Shown: positions 46,955 through 60,875, counted from the first letter of the stretch. The stretch is 64,000 bases of DNA from Prosapia bicincta (GCA_036971475.1 JBAIZL010000005.1:239096690-239160689); one strand, 5' to 3'. Notes: a model not told the origin generated them from the sequence alone. Numbers and translations: made by a program.

Positions 46955-47645
46955 TAGGGAGAGCCGATTCAAATTCTCGATTCCTCCATTGATTAAAGTG
47001 CCAATTCTGATTCTTGTTTTATTAACTGTTAAAATATGTGTGCGGTGTAATTTATTGGAAAAATAATTAACTATCAACTATGCCTCATTAATGTATTAGT
47101 TGCTTTGAATTAATTAAACGATTAAGCAAATGCCGATTTGAGGTAGTGAAAATATTATTATAATTTATGATGCAACAACAAAGATGATTAGAAGCATTTC
47201 CAGGCCCTTTGTTAGTCTCTGCTCTTCTCCCCGTCTCTGGCCCCCACTACTCTGCCACCGCTTCATAGATATCAAAACAAAACACAAATAAGATGTCGTT
47301 CCAATTTCTCCAGTTATACAAACTGAAAAGGCTATTACTGACGTTATATTGTAATTATGAATTGAAGTTCACATTTGTATTTTTAAAAAAATCATTACGT
47401 CTATCCGATATGTTTGTTATGCTTTTAGAAATTCCTACTTATAAATGAAGGTTGAATGTTTTGTGTTGCCTATTGCATTAAAACGTAACTTTTAGAAAGC
47501 TTCACCATATGACCCAAATGATAACTAAATTCATTATTATAGAATATCATTTAGGCATATATAACTTGAAAGAATCGAAAATCGAAATAAATATTTTAGA
47601 ATTGGAATCGAAATTGAAAGTTTCAGGAATTGGCCCATCTCTAAT
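46955..47645. mobile_element. hAT-type non-autonomous element
   Basis: The left end TAGGGAGAGCCGATTCAAAT and, inverted, the right end TTAGAGATGGGCCAATTCCT form terminal repeats. They share the terminal family of the hAT remnant ending at 22128. Subterminal 'gaatcgaaa' blocks recur. No transposase motif was seen. The target duplication is unclear. Confidence 0.65.
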
Positions 47646-48070
47646 ATAAACTACAAGAAATTCTAAGTGAAGACTAGTTACAAAGAAAAGAACTTAAGTA
47701 ATATATTCTATGGTTTGCTACACCCAGGTATTTGTAAAATGTGAGCCTAGTTGAGAGAACATTCTCTTTATGGTGACGCAAGCATGTATGACTTAAAACT
47801 TATCTGTACAAAAACAATAATGCTGTAAAACAAATATCTAATGTTTGAAATAAGTGAAATGTAAGTAAGTTTAAATATATATGTTAATATTTAATGTATG
47901 GGTTAGCATAAGAAACAAAAAAACCCTGAACGTTCTATTACACCCATGTTCCGGCACCTGCATGTTCTATTACAGTGCTCTCAATTTAATTTTAAGCCAC
48001 ATTTAAATTTAACTTCAACCAATATTACAGATCATAAAAATTTGTTTAACAATCAAATATAATGTTCTAC

Positions 48071-48270
48071 CTATATTTATCCATACGAGAACTGAAGTCC
48101 TTGTATCTGTTGTCCACTGCAGCAACCCATTGCTTGATAGCAGCAGCATGAGCGTGGCCTTTCTCTACCAAACTGTCTGCTAACTGGATCAACAACTTAA
48201 CACGCTCTCTTGTCTCTTTTGCTGTTGCTTTGAATTCATTATGTTCTGCCAACAATTTCTCTGTTTCTTC
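48071..48270 (-). CDS. trio: trio exon: last spectrin-like repeat
   Basis: Phase 0 start: EETEKLLAEHNEFKATAKET, then RERVKLLIQLADSLVEKGHA, then IKQWVAAVDNRYKDFSSRMD, ending with two bases of Arg. The heptad pattern and the central Trp in KQWV are typical of a spectrin repeat helix. The acceptor is tgttaatag, the donor AG|gtagaa. The next upstream exon is 12.6 kb away, the largest visible intron of the gene. Confidence 0.96.
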
Positions 48271-48274
48271 CTAT

Positions 48275-50597
48275 TAACACATTATATCCTAAGTTAAATG
48301 AGAGTTAAAGGAGATGGAATTTTTAATTTTTAAAATAAACCTCCACACATAAACAAAGTATTTGTGTTACCTGTTTCACAACTTTTGTAGTTATAAACTA
48401 ATTGATGTTCACAACCAATCTAATTATGTTTTTACTAATCCTATTATGTGATTTTAAAAAAAAAAATTCACAATGAGGTGAATTAAAGACCAAAGTCCAG
48501 CCAGTAGTTTATTCTAGAGTAAGACTGGAGCAGCCCTCCGCATGGCTGGCAATCCAACTAACTTTACTGTTTATAATTCATTTATCCTAGATCTTTCTAA
48601 ACCTAATAAGCTGAGGATGGCCCCATCAAGTTCAAAATTCTATAAGTGAATTTATTTGCATTAATATGTTTCTTTTTCTGCTCGCAGTGATGTACAAAAG
48701 CTGCACAATACCACTTACTCAGTTAAAAGTGCGTACAAGTTTGGGAGCCAGCATTAAGGTATAACTAGAAATTATAACTAGCAATATCAAACCTACTTCA
48801 GGGAGCTACCTTAGCTGCCAGCTTAGTTTTACTTTTTAAAATTAATTATAATAATTTCTACAGATGAAATAAACTTCATTATATATAAGATCTTTTTAAT
48901 TCTTCCCAATTTGTATTTTCCAGTGAAAGTGCGTTAATATATATCATTTGAAAAATAGTTTAACCTGAGACCTGTCATTCATCTCAGAGATCAACAGGGA
49001 AATGATGGCCTGAAACCTCTGGTAATTGTTTTATAGAATAGTAATCTGTAGATTAATCAAGGCATAGGCACCTTATATGACACTGTCCATAACCCAAGAA
49101 GGGTTATTACTCAAAATTCCTTTTGAAGGGGGAGTTCTAAATTCTTGTTTATAGGACAGCATCAGAAATTAAACCTCCTACTGGCATGGGTACATCAATA
49201 TTTAAAATAATAAAATGCTTTATACTTGCTTTTATAAAATAATTATTACTAGCTCACCTATACCTGTAAACATTAATTAATTGCTAGAATTAATTATAAG
49301 ATAAGTACTCATATTTCCGACTTAATCAAACTGTTTAACATAATTTTTTTTATTATTCCGATAACCTTGGAAAACACATTGTGAATAATGAAATCTGATT
49401 ACACATATTAAGTAACACTGTAAGTCTATACAATATTTTGTAAATGTTGTAGTTCCAATATATGGTCAGTTGAATAGAATCATAGGCACGAGAATGAAAC
49501 TTATTTTTACAGATGGAAGTATGACAAAGATTAATATTTCTCTTGCCATTCATTGATGATAATTATAACATTAACCCTTAAGACTGATGTTAAGGTTTTA
49601 TGAATTGAAAAAAGCAAGAAATTATTTACTTAGTTTTTTTAAGTTAAATTTCAAACAAAAACTTTCAGCTTAAATTATCAAATGTCAAGTAATCTCTACT
49701 TTCAAGATCTATTTCTGATTGAAATTTATTTTGTCAGTTTAAAGTTCAAAGTTTAAACATTCTGCCCCTACATTAGTTGTAATTCCCTTATTGGCTTTTC
49801 AATACTCTGTATTACCTTGAAGATGCCTTCAGTAAGGTTGAAACAATTGCAATTCTGAGAAACTGTTTTCTTACATTAATTTTTGTGCATAAAGGAATTG
49901 TGCCATGCTATTCAGGTTATTAATTCTAAAGAGAGTCCAGATATGCAACAACGTATCATTTGAAATACAAATTTACAATATACGATACATCGCAACAGGA
50001 AACAGTCCTAACACGTAAGTTAATAAGTAAAAGAAAATCACAACACTACAAGTCCTCGTTTCCAATAAGTCACTGACAGATTTAGAACTCTTTAACAGTA
50101 GGTGGAATAAACTATTCCTGTGAAAGTAAACTATCAGTGACAAAAGAGATGTGTTGAGTGGTCACCTTCTAGTACGGCTGCACTATATCGTTACTATTAT
50201 CAATCACAATATTACAACCTTTACCCCTGAGATACAGATGTTGTACTTCAACAGAAATAGTTACCAAATAATACTGTTACGTAAGGTAAAAGAAAATTAA
50301 TAATTGATTTTTTCTAGGTGGCCAATAGTTGAATTAAGTACTTGAGCTGCCAGTTATTGCAAAAACCTAAATTACCTAATTATTACTAATTTATAGAATA
50401 TCTAAATACGCCAAAAAATAAGCAGTGAGAGGATGTAACGTAAATCACTTGGTGAAAAATAAAATTTACAAATTTAAAAACTTTTTTCCAAACAAAGAAT
50501 TTTGTTTTAAAAACACAAATAGTGTTTTGATAACAAATAACAGGCTTGCAATCCAGTCTACAATCAAATACAATATAATAACTTGCAGTTTTTATAT
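48275..50597. other. Large trio intron, proximal part
   Basis: AT-rich; nothing recognisable. Confidence 0.5.
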
Positions 50598-51090
50598 TCT
50601 ACAACTTGAGGTCTTTTTATAAATAACTACTTTTGGTATCACTTGGCAAAAAAACCACTATATGTTTGAGTACAGTTTTCTGATTCCTATCTTTTCAATA
50701 TTTTCCTCTGTTGACGCTTTTCGGAGTAACTCGATTTTCAAAACTTGAACCTTACTTTTGAAAAAAAAGAGTACGATTCAAGTTTTGAAAATGGAGTAAG
50801 TCCGAAATGAGTTAACAGAGGAGAATATTGTAACGTTAGGGATAGCAGAAAACGGTACTCAAACATATAGAAATATTCCCAGAAATGAAGATGAGTATAT
50901 TGATAATTTCAAAAAACCATTACTTACTGATATTTTTCAGCAGATGTGTATCACACTAGCTCAGTGCATTGTTCAATGCTGTGAGTCACAGACAAGACTC
51001 AAGCATTGAACAATGCGCGGACCTAGTGCAAAACACGTCTGCTGAAAAATATCAGTAAGGTTTTTTTGCCAAGTGACACCAAAAGTAGTA
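50598..51090. repeat. Nested foldback element with two hairpins
   Basis: The outer ends 'ctacttttggtatcacttgg' and, inverted, 'ctacttttggtgtcacttgg' enclose 461 bp (50628-51088). Inside, hairpin 1 (50658-50874) has arms of about 95 bp over a loop of about 25 bp. Hairpin 2 (50930-51057) has arms of about 58 bp. Hairpin 2 contains a decayed hammerhead-like core on the plus strand (51006-51039: TTGAACA, A, TGCGC/GTGCA, AAAC). The relative at 34.6-34.9 kb also shares about 25 bp outside the outer ends. I interpret it as a Penelope-type terminal structure, although a DNA foldback transposon is possible. Confidence 0.75.
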
Positions 51091-51099
51091 CAATATAAT

Positions 51100-54000
51100 A
51101 CATAGGTAAGTGTGTATACATTTAAAATGTGTAAGTATATAATAGTAATGCTAGTTCAAGATTGAAATAAAGAATGTAACCTTCAAGATAAAATAGTTTG
51201 AATTTAAAAACATCAAAATAAGACTAAGGTTGATTGGCCTTTATCATAAAAGATAGGCATGTAAATAGAAAGAGAAATCAATTGTTTGTTCTTAGATAGA
51301 ATGTGGCCTATAATATAAAAAAAACTTTGCAACAATTTCAATTTGATACTTTTTCTAGTCTAAAGCTAAACAAAGGACGCTAAAATTGATAATGTAAACT
51401 TTGTTAATAGAAAACAGAACACCTTGCATGGTTATACAAGACTATTATCCATTTAAAGCTAACTCCAGTAGTCTTGAATATACAGAGTAAACACAGTTAA
51501 TATGACTCAGAGAAATGAAAATATTAATATTTACTGCCTTCTAAAAGCATCGCATTTCTATCTCTTTGCTTTGTTGTTTTTGACAGGAATAAAATAAGTA
51601 AGTCTTTTCAGATTATTTGAAAACACAGATGAGTTCCAACTTGTAAACTGAATCTGGGCCAAACAGTTAAAGTTATCTGGTCCTGAATTCACATTATTTC
51701 AATGGAATAAAAATTTGTTTTTACTAAAAAAAAAGTTAATTAATTTAACAGATACAAATATCTCAAATGATAAATTTATACAAAATATTGTAAGCAAATA
51801 TCATCAAATATACAAAGATTGTAGGGGGTTTTAAAGTTGGCGAAATATTCTTAGTTTATTAGTAAAGTTAAAAAAAAATAAAGTTTAATATAAAACATAT
51901 AATAATTAAAAAAATGTTATCAAAAAACTATTTAGCAATAAAATAAAAATAGAAAACTGACAAACTCTTAAGAGCCACTTGTGCTTACCAGAATCTCGGA
52001 GGTAAAAAATTAAAATTCAAAGATTTTTGTTTCATTCTGAACAAGGTATATAAAATAATTTTAATGCAGTTTGTTCTTGAATATACATTGTAACTTAACT
52101 TCCTTTTAAAAACAATTTATACCATTAATTAGTCAAAATAACATTAAACCTCAGGCATTTTAAAATACAAATATTTGTTGATTCCATCTTCACGTGAGCT
52201 ACTAGCTCGTTTACTAGCTAGTTTTCCCTAAACCACTTGTAAACACTATCAGTGTGAGCGAGTTATAATGTAATTGGGTGTTGCCTCAATATTACAACAC
52301 ACACATTTTTCGACATCATAACTCCTAATATTCATCAAGTACACCCCCCTCACCATAATATCCTACTCCCATCCTAACCTACAAAAACCTTGAGGTCAGT
52401 TATGGTCTCTGAGTTGACAATGGGACACATCTCCAGAAATGGCTGTCCTCAACAAACATAAGTAAGTGCTACTGTAGGCAAGTTGTAAAATATTTACAAG
52501 TGTTTTAATACAAATTTGTGTACATTTTAAATATATACATTTTTATATAAAACGTTCACACAGACTTGTCTTGGTAAACAACTGGTATGTTTTTATAATA
52601 TAGAAGAACAAGATGATAAGAGCAAGGTTATAGGACGCAGAAGAAAAGAAACACATTAAAACATTCAATGTACTTTATGTGTCTATATTATAAAAGCAAA
52701 CAGATTATTACTAAGGCAGGTCTGTCATTCTCCTATATAACCATAAAATTTCAAATAAGTTTCAGCATTTCCAGAACAAAACTAAAAAAAATGTGGAAAT
52801 TTATTATCTTGTATACAAATATTTTACTAAACTAAAACTGCTCTTACAAATCTTTAAATCAAATTTATTGTTTCCCTTGAATTAAAAAATCACATCAAAA
52901 CCTAGTTGTAATTCACTATTCTAGTGACAACTTGAATAAAATCAATCTCAAGAACTTGAAACAAACTAATAAAATCTATTAAAAACTAAATACATTTTTT
53001 TCTTTAACACACTAAAATTTGGAAACATAAATATAAACACAAACTTGTTAACAATTTTTTTAAATTTTGGTACCAAACTAATTTACAATACACATGAAAA
53101 ACGCAATAAAAATAAATGATAATTATTGTTTTCAATGAAATATTTTACTAACTGTTTTCATATTTTATATGAAGAAATTATTTTCCAAATGATGATTTAA
53201 TTTGATCTCCCTCTTTTACTTTGCCAACAATATTTGTAAACAATCACCTTCATTTATTTGAACTTTTTTAACAAGAAATAAATCATATTATAGATGAAAT
53301 AAATAAAATATAAATAGCCTTTATGACAGTACACACATTTTAAAATAACTGCCAAAAAATTAAAAGTATTTTAAAATTACAACTGAACAATAGTTAAACA
53401 AATGTCAACAAAATTATCACACAATGGGATACACTTCACAGATTCCTAATTAATTTAATGTATCAAATCACATACTTGTAATTGTTCCTTTAAATCAACA
53501 TCATACCAAGTTGTTCGATTCTTGACCATCTCGCACAATAACATAGTAAACAACTCGAAGCAAAACCAGTGTGCATAAATCAAAGTGTTTCCATGGAAGG
53601 AAAGATAACTTGGCACAACTTCAACTGTGTTGCACTACTAAAAATAATGTACACTCAGACTAGTTCCACAGAAGCTTATACTTAGGTATAGCATAATTCT
53701 ATCAAGGTCACCCAAACTGGCACATACTGGCTGCTTTAATTGGCCAATTATCTCAGTGGTAAATATTTAAATACATCAATCCTTCAAATACAAATACTTC
53801 AAACAAATTTATATTGCTGTAAGCATATATTTTACAAAAATATTACATACTGTGACTAAATAAATTTTAATCTGTAACATAACCAAATCACATATATTAC
53901 CATTTAAAGCATCATGTCTAATCTTCAAAACAAAACAAAATATTATAGCAACTTCAATTAAACATGGATACTTCCAAAATATCTTTTTTTACAATTTTGT

Positions 54001-54575
54001 AAAACCAAATATTATTGAAGTTTTGTAACTAAAATATTAGAATATGGTTCCAAAATTTGCCTCTAGATTATGAGAAAAGGTAATCATTAAATAATAACAA
54101 AAACCCACTTACAATTTATAATTTATTTTCTGTTACTTACTCAATGAATGAGTTCTTTCTCACTCAATAACAAAATCATCATGAGTGAGTTTAACTACAC
54201 AAATTCTAAACTACAAGTGAAGTTACAGCAAGCTTATAACCTATATTTATACCATGGGTGAGGCCAAACACACAGTGTTCACAACTAACAAGCAGAAATC
54301 AAACATAATCACTTGGAAAATTATATTCACACATTATAACCTAATTCATTAATAACATTTACATTTTTATATTTATTAATCAGTAATGTTCCCTATGCAT
54401 CCAATACATTAAACCTAATAACTTTATTCACCAAGGAGATATCTACTTAGAAACAAATTTTCTCCAAATAATGTTTCACTATTACTCATTTTTCCTACCA
54501 GTTATATTATACAGTAAATCCCTTTTAACAAAACTGTGCTTAACTGAAACTAAGATTACTTATAATAGATTGAGA
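51100..54575. other. Large trio intron, middle part
   Basis: Very AT-rich, without clear repeats or exons. Confidence 0.5.
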
Positions 54576-54579
54576 TTAA

Positions 54580-55740
54580 CACGTTGACTGCCATGACGGT
54601 CATTGGTGACACACCCTGTATTTTTGCATATGGCCACAGCGGTCACACGTGACCAAAAATGTAAACCTAACTTTACATCATCACACAAGGCTGTCGGGCA
54701 AATTCACGATGTGTTTAACCATATGATGTGTCTAACACAGCCTCTATGTGTGTTCCTGCAAATTGGCTTTCAGAAAATTGTTTTATAATTATTTTTACAA
54801 AACTATAATTATTGGGAAACTAGAAGTTTAGAATTACAAGGAAATATGAAAAGGAAATAGTTTTTATTTACACTTCTTTGTAGAACTAGGTTCTAGAAGT
54901 GTTACCTTTGGTTTGATCCTACAAAAATTCACCTACAAAATTTGGACAATTCGAAAATTAGGAACTAAAAACTTTACGAACAAATTTTGTTGTTGTTCAT
55001 GACGAGCTGGATGTTAATCACTTATTACACTTTGAAATTACTTGTGACCAGACATTCTATTAATATAAGTTGTTAAATTGTTAACTTACACTTGGAGGAA
55101 ACGTTTTTGTTTTACAACTTCAATTTCAAAATATAATAAGTAAAAACTTTAATTTAAAACACTGTCTTCCTCCAATTCATAAGATCATATAAAATTCATA
55201 AAAACAGCTCAATTTAAAACATACTTGTATTGAAACAATACAAACATAAGTGTAAGAATAATGTTCAGATTATATTTACATTCTAATTATTCGAGAAAAA
55301 ATATTTTTAAACAAAAATACAGTTATGCTGAAAATTTTTAAAATAACAGAAAAATCTAGTACCTATATTTATTGTTTAAAAATATCTAAATTGTGAAAAT
55401 ATGTTATAGTATATATTTATACTTGAATTTATATTGAAAAACTACAATAAAAATATTAACATTTTACATTCATTCAGAAGTTCGCCCTTGAACGGGAAAT
55501 GTAAGCCTGACATTTGAACATAGTAAGCCCGACAGCGTGACAAACGCCTCGTAGTATAAATATTTACGTAGGGCCATGATGGTCCCCGGTGTCTGACAAC
55601 ATTATAAAATAAACCACTTTAAATGAATAAATACACTGGAATACAAAATGTTATTATGTTTTGTCATTATATAAACAAAGAAGTACAACAACAAAAATTG
55701 TGTTTGAAGGTTATTGGAAAACTGGTTGGCCGTCAATGTG
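54580..55740. mobile_element. piggyBac-type non-autonomous element flanked by TTAA
   Basis: TTAA at 54576-54579 and at 55741-55744 enclose 1161 bp. The left end CACGTTGACTGCCATGACGG is matched by the inverted right end CACATTGACGGCCAACCAG; the first 14 bases match at 12. Copies of a 'gccatga(c/t)ggtc' block occur near both ends. No transposase segment was recognised inside. It differs from the piggyBac remnant at 41.4 kb. Confidence 0.85.
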
Positions 55741-56039
55741 TTAAGAAAGTGAGATAAAAAGAGTACACAAAATAAAAGAACACCAAAACTGAAATCAGTT
55801 TGACTTGATAAGGCAATGTTAAGTAATTTGTGAGCCAAGGCAACTACTACTCATCCTCACAACATTGTGTAATATGTTACCCCTCCCCTCTCCTCCAACT
55901 TGGCCCTCATCATGCCCATGTTGCTTTATTTCAATTGTACTTTTCAATATTAAGAATGAAAGTTGTGACGCTAGTGACAGTATGTATGGATTACATACAG
56001 TTTAGAAGTTTAAAATTCTTTTCAGTAATGTTTAAATTT

Positions 56040-56380
56040 CTTATTTAAAAAAAAGGTGTTGATCTTGATTCCAAAGTCTCTTTAACTCTGAGATTTATTC
56101 CAATTGTGATAAAGTTATGTGTGAGGGAATTTTTATTTTTGCATTGTATTTCACAATAGTAGATGGTAAAAGGAAACTGAATTTATTTGGAGAGAAAATC
56201 TCAGCTGTATCATATGGCAATAGAAGTGTTTAAGACAAAATTGGAAGACATAACTAATGGCTACATTTATTACCAAATATTTAATGCTGATGAAACTGGA
56301 CTGAATTTTAAAATGTTGCTAAAAATATCTTTGGTCTGTGTCAAGGAAAAATCTGCTCTACAGACATAAAATGCAAATTC
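56040..56380 (+). pseudogene. Tigger/jerky-type transposase fragment
   Basis: The plus-strand frame reads MAIEVFKTKLEDITNGYIYY, then QIFNADETGLNFKMLLK, then KEKSALQT before a stop. The NADETGLNFKMLP-like segment carries the first catalytic Asp of Tigger/jerky transposases. Neither termini nor the later catalytic residues were found. It is a fragment of a family distinct from the element at 26.8-29.0 kb. Confidence 0.75.
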
Positions 56381-56936
56381 TGAAACAACTCTGCATCGAT
56401 TACTTTGGATAAGTGGGTACTGTACTGTATATGTAAAAAATTGTAGTTTTACTATTTTTTTTTTTTACCTACATATTTTAATAGAAATGTATAAAACTTT
56501 AAACAGTATATTCTGGTTTTTTCAAGTCAAACGTTTTTTTAAATAATAATTTTTAATAATATTCCCATTTACAACAGATATGTTTGCAATAGTACTTTTC
56601 ATTGGAATTTTTTCACTATGTCTGGCAGTGGTGGATAAAACATTCTTTTTATCAATTTTTTTTGCTGATTGTCAAGTACCTTTGAAATGTCTAGTTTTCA
56701 TTTTTATCAACTTTTTATCTGTAAATAGATTTCATGGATTTTATAAAAAAAAAGGTTTTTGTATAACTATTGAACCACGCCAAATATAGTGACGTTCACT
56801 TCTGATATTTTGTAAACCGTGTTATGACAACTTTGTCATAGAAATACTACAAGAAAATAAATTATTTATTATACTTGGTGTTTGTTATTACAGTAGTTCC
56901 TTATTGATATGATTCTTAATGTTTTACAACAATCTA

Positions 56937-58270
56937 CAGGGAGCGGCAGAAATACCTGACGGTTTTTAAATAAAAATAGCTTCAGTACTTATTCATATTT
57001 TTTAAAGTTTATTATTTGTTACACATTATAAAAGATGGCGATTAAAGAAAAACACAATATCATGATAAGAAAACACGGAAATACAACCTGTTATTACTTA
57101 AAGATAACATCACTTAAGTGGTGTCCATTCCTCGCCATGCATTCCTCCAGTCTTGAAATTAAACTGTCAAACACTTTTCCCAACATCTCGTTTGTTATGG
57201 AGGCGATTTCTTGAGTTATGGCTTCCTTCAAATCCTCCAGTGTACGGGGTTTGTTTGTGTAGACTTTTGATTTGAGGTAACCCCAAAGAAAAAAGTCACA
57301 CACACTGAGGTCAGGGGATCGTGCGAGCCAAGCAAAGTCACCATTCCGTCAGATACCACAGAACTTAGTCCTCAAATAATTAATGACAACATTTATTGTG
57401 TGAGAAGTGGCTCCGTCTTGTTGGAACCAAATCTTTCTAATAGCTAAACGTTTCCTTTCTAGTTCTGGTCTAGCATCCGTAGATAATGTTCATGGTTGAC
57501 TGTAACCGTACGCCCACCTTCCTCAAAAAAATACGGTCCGATGACACATTTCTTAGTTACTGCGCACCACACGGTAACTTTAGCACTATGTAAAGGGCGT
57601 TCGTGCAACTCTTGTGGATTCTCATTCGACCAATATCTAAAGTTCTGTTTATTAACAGAACAGCATAGCTATCTAGGTGAAAATGAGCCTCATCACTCAT
57701 TAGAAGAATTTTCTGGTCATCCATCAAATTGATGATTTGCTCTGAAAATGCCTGGCGATTAGCGTAGTAATGAGGTTGAAGTTATTGGACGATGGCAATT
57801 TTATACGCATGAAAGTTTAGATCATAGTGCAAAATACGTCTTACTGTGCGATCAGACATTTGAAGAGTGGCAGCTTGTCTATGCGGGCTTGTCAAGCACA
57901 GCTTGTCTCACTTGTTCAATGTTGTCCGGTGTTCTCACTGACCTTGGACGGCCTGTAGGCCTTTGTTTTAAAGATGAACCAGTTGTTCTAAAACTATCCA
58001 CCCGCAGTTTGATTGTTTCGGGATGGGATGCGTCCTCTATGACTCACATTAAAATGCCTACGAAACTGACATGTAGCAACAACTGAATCACCACTTTTAA
58101 AATACGTCTCAATGACAAATGTACAATGTACACCGGACCACTGCTCCATGGCTACTGAAATGGCGTAGAATGGCCTTGTCAAAGCGCCGCTCCCCACCAC
58201 CCACCTCCACACAACTGCTCGACTGTGCGCGATTGAAAATCGTCAGGTATTTCTGACGTCACAATCCCTG
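56937..58270 (-). mobile_element. Tc1/mariner-superfamily element with inverted repeats and TA duplication
   Basis: CAGGGAGCGGCAGAAATACC at the left and, inverted, CAGGGATTGTGACGTCAGAA at the right. Allowing for a 4-base gap, the shared 'cagaaatacctgacg' block aligns perfectly. TA lies outside both ends. The 1334-bp length is normal for a complete mariner-type element. Confidence 0.9.
57094..58200 (-). pseudogene. Mariner-type transposase pseudogene
   Basis: Pieces on the minus strand in shifting frames: RTPDNIEQVRQAV near 57920, LMDDQKILLMSDEAHFHLD near 57700 (first Asp), FQQDGATSHT near 57410 (second Asp), and RSPDLSVCDFFLWGYLKSKV near 57290 (third Asp). It ends at GHHLSDVIFK before the stop at 57094. 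All three catalytic Asp are visible, but several stops and frameshifts lie between them. The element is full length and dead. Confidence 0.88.
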
Positions 58271-58637
58271 TATATATGGCCCTCTATATATGACAAAATA
58301 TATATTACCAGTCTGAGTAAATATTGCATGCGAAAAATAAGTAAACTACTACTAGACCAAGTAAAAGTTGTCGCCAAAGAGGGGAATACTAGAAGCACTA
58401 CTATACGACCTAGTACAGTCTGCATACAAAAAATATATGACTACTACTACTGAGCCGCTAATATTTTTCTCTTCGAACCCAATGTTTATTCTGTTGGGTA
58501 GTAATTGCAAATGATGACCAGAACCATTTAATAGGGTTATAGCGTAAAAATTGATGTGTTTGGTTTATTACCTAATAAAGTCACCAAATGAGTGCAAATG
58601 TTAGAGGTTGTTAGATAAATGTTAGCTTTCTAGTATA

Positions 58638-59334
58638 GAGTGATTCATATAAAACTCATGATTTTCATTTTCCATTGTTTGAGTAGGAATACACCGAATC
58701 AGTTGATACAGGAGGTCTTGGAGTTTTGATTGCATGTGACACATTTGTCAGCAGAGAATTTGCTGATACTGAGTTAGGTGCGCAGTGTCAGCAAAGAGAG
58801 TGGTGGGTCCAATTTTCTTCCCACGCTATAATGAACAACAAAGAGTACAGACACATTTTCAGTGAATTTGTTTAGGAATTGGACGCAATTGAGCTTCATC
58901 AAGGGTACTTTTCAACAGGAGGGTGCTACTTTCCATACATCACGTGAATCCATGGTGCTGATCCAAAGTTACTTTGAACACCGTATAATTTTCAGGAATT
59001 TGTGGCTGTCAAGATCACCGGACTTGACCGCACCAGACTTCTTCCTGTGGGATTATTTAAAGGGAAGAGTCTATGCTACCTGACCTCGGACTTTGGATGA
59101 GCTGATGAACAATATTATACACAAAATCTACAGTACTGACAAACTGTTTAAGCAAAGTGCCGAAAACATGGAACGATGTATTCAGCTGTGCCTAAAGGGA
59201 AGGAGGACATTTTCAACACAACCTTTAATGGCCAATTCATCACCCAGAAATTCTGTACATGTAAGACACATTACTTGTATTTTCTTTTTAAAATAAACTT
59301 ACATGAAAATAATGAGGTTTTATATAAATCACCC
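58638..59334 (+). mobile_element. Second mariner-type element, internally deleted
   Basis: The left end GAGTGATTCATATAAAACTC and, inverted, the right end GGGTGATTTATATAAAACCT, with TA on each side. It is 697 bp, about half the usual length. It lies 366 bp from the other mariner-type element, in the opposite coding orientation. Confidence 0.88.
58862..59230 (+). pseudogene. C-terminal mariner-type transposase remnant
   Basis: Contains FQQEGATFHTS, where the second catalytic Asp is replaced by Glu. It continues with WLSRSPDLTAPDFFLWDYLK (third catalytic position present) and RVYAT, a stop, then PRTLDELMNNIIHKIYS. The N-terminal half with the first Asp is missing. The gene belongs to the same broad group as the neighbour at 57.1-58.2 kb but differs clearly in sequence. 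Confidence 0.85.
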
Positions 59335-59339
59335 TAAAT

Positions 59340-60875
59340 GGGCAAAGATTATGCAAGGAAATTCTGGCACACCTATATGCATGTTAAGAAAATCAACTCT
59401 TATTATTATTCAATTATGAAACATTAATTTTACATCAACATTTAGGATATATATCAACACTTTCAGAAAAAGAGGTAGTTTGAAGAAAATACATATAATA
59501 TATGTGAAAGAAAATAATATACAGGTTATGGGATTCTAAAGTAACAACAAAACTTTAGGATTGGAAAACAAAAACTGGCCATAGTTCCTTTAATTTAAAA
59601 AATTATCTTATAAGAAAGAAGACGAAATATTATTGGGATTACTTTTAAAAAATACTAAAAACTGGTAGTAATAGGGAAAAATCAATTTTGAAATTTCTTA
59701 TAAAAGCCATTTTAACATTTTGTAAATACCTTTTATGTAAAATATTTTAAGATGCAATAATCGTCTTACATGAAACATACTTTACAAGATATAATATGAG
59801 CCCAGAGAAGAAAAAAAATTGGTTACTTCCTATTTTATTGATTGAATTACACGGCTCTTAGCTCTTTCAACAATTAATGTCGCAAACCTTTTCTCTTGTT
59901 CTACCTCCTCTACTGTATTGTAGATGTTGTCTGGACCCAGTTTAACATCTGTTCTTTGAACTGTTCTGTATTCAGGAAACACTTTCCTATTGTTTATTTA
60001 ACGAAACAGTTCCTCTTTGACCCATGGTTCATTTATTTAGAACCAACTTGCTAACACTTTGATAGTTCATTTCAAATTTAATAACATTTTTTCCTCATTA
60101 CTCACTTTTTTTAAAAGGGCAATTTTATAAGTTTGTAAGCAGCAATAAAAAGAAATTCTAAATGCTATCCAAATATTACCTTGAAAAGTTAGCTGATGGT
60201 CATTTAGCCAGAAGCCAGTCTTAACCTTGTAGAAGCCTTGCATACACAAGTTATATATTGTAAACTTAATTTCTGTAAACTTAGTGATGCATTTCATCGA
60301 TAAAATAAATAATGCTCCACCTATGCTAGGAATCACATGGGACAGTCAGAATAGTTCTCAATCATCACATGAGAATTTCATGTGACAATGTACAGCCTCC
60401 TTTGATGATCTTGATTGATCAACACTATTTCTCAATAATCTCATTCTGGTTATTTGGTAGAATCATTCTGACTACATTTTAATTTTTATATTTTCTAAAA
60501 CTAATTAATTAATATTATACCTTTCATATTTAACCCCAACATTACTTCATTTTATAACCAATTTAAATATCTTTAACCTTTCATTAATAACTCTTTTTTC
60601 ATTAAATCTTTAATTAGCACACTAAAAACATTTCCCTTGTAAAATTAATGACTATTTTTTAAATTTAAAGATTCATTTTCTTGTAATACCCTGGAAAGAA
60701 AAAAGGTCAAGTCAAATAAAAGTTGGGTTAAAGAGAAGGGCATAATGATCCCTTGGTCCTATGACAAAAAATTCACTATCTCTGCATAAACTTGACAGAA
60801 AGCAGGAGAGGTGTCTGGGAAAAGGATGGCATTATGAATGGCATTATGAATGAATGATTAACCACATAAACTAAC
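59340..60875. other. trio intron, distal part
   Basis: AT-rich; nothing recognisable. A conspicuous near-palindromic TGATCA-rich stretch lies at about 60360-60430. Confidence 0.45.

Noticed and set aside
57994..58212. Minus-strand frame with tryptophan-rich start
   Set aside because: It lies within the mariner-type transposase region in a shadow frame without motif support.
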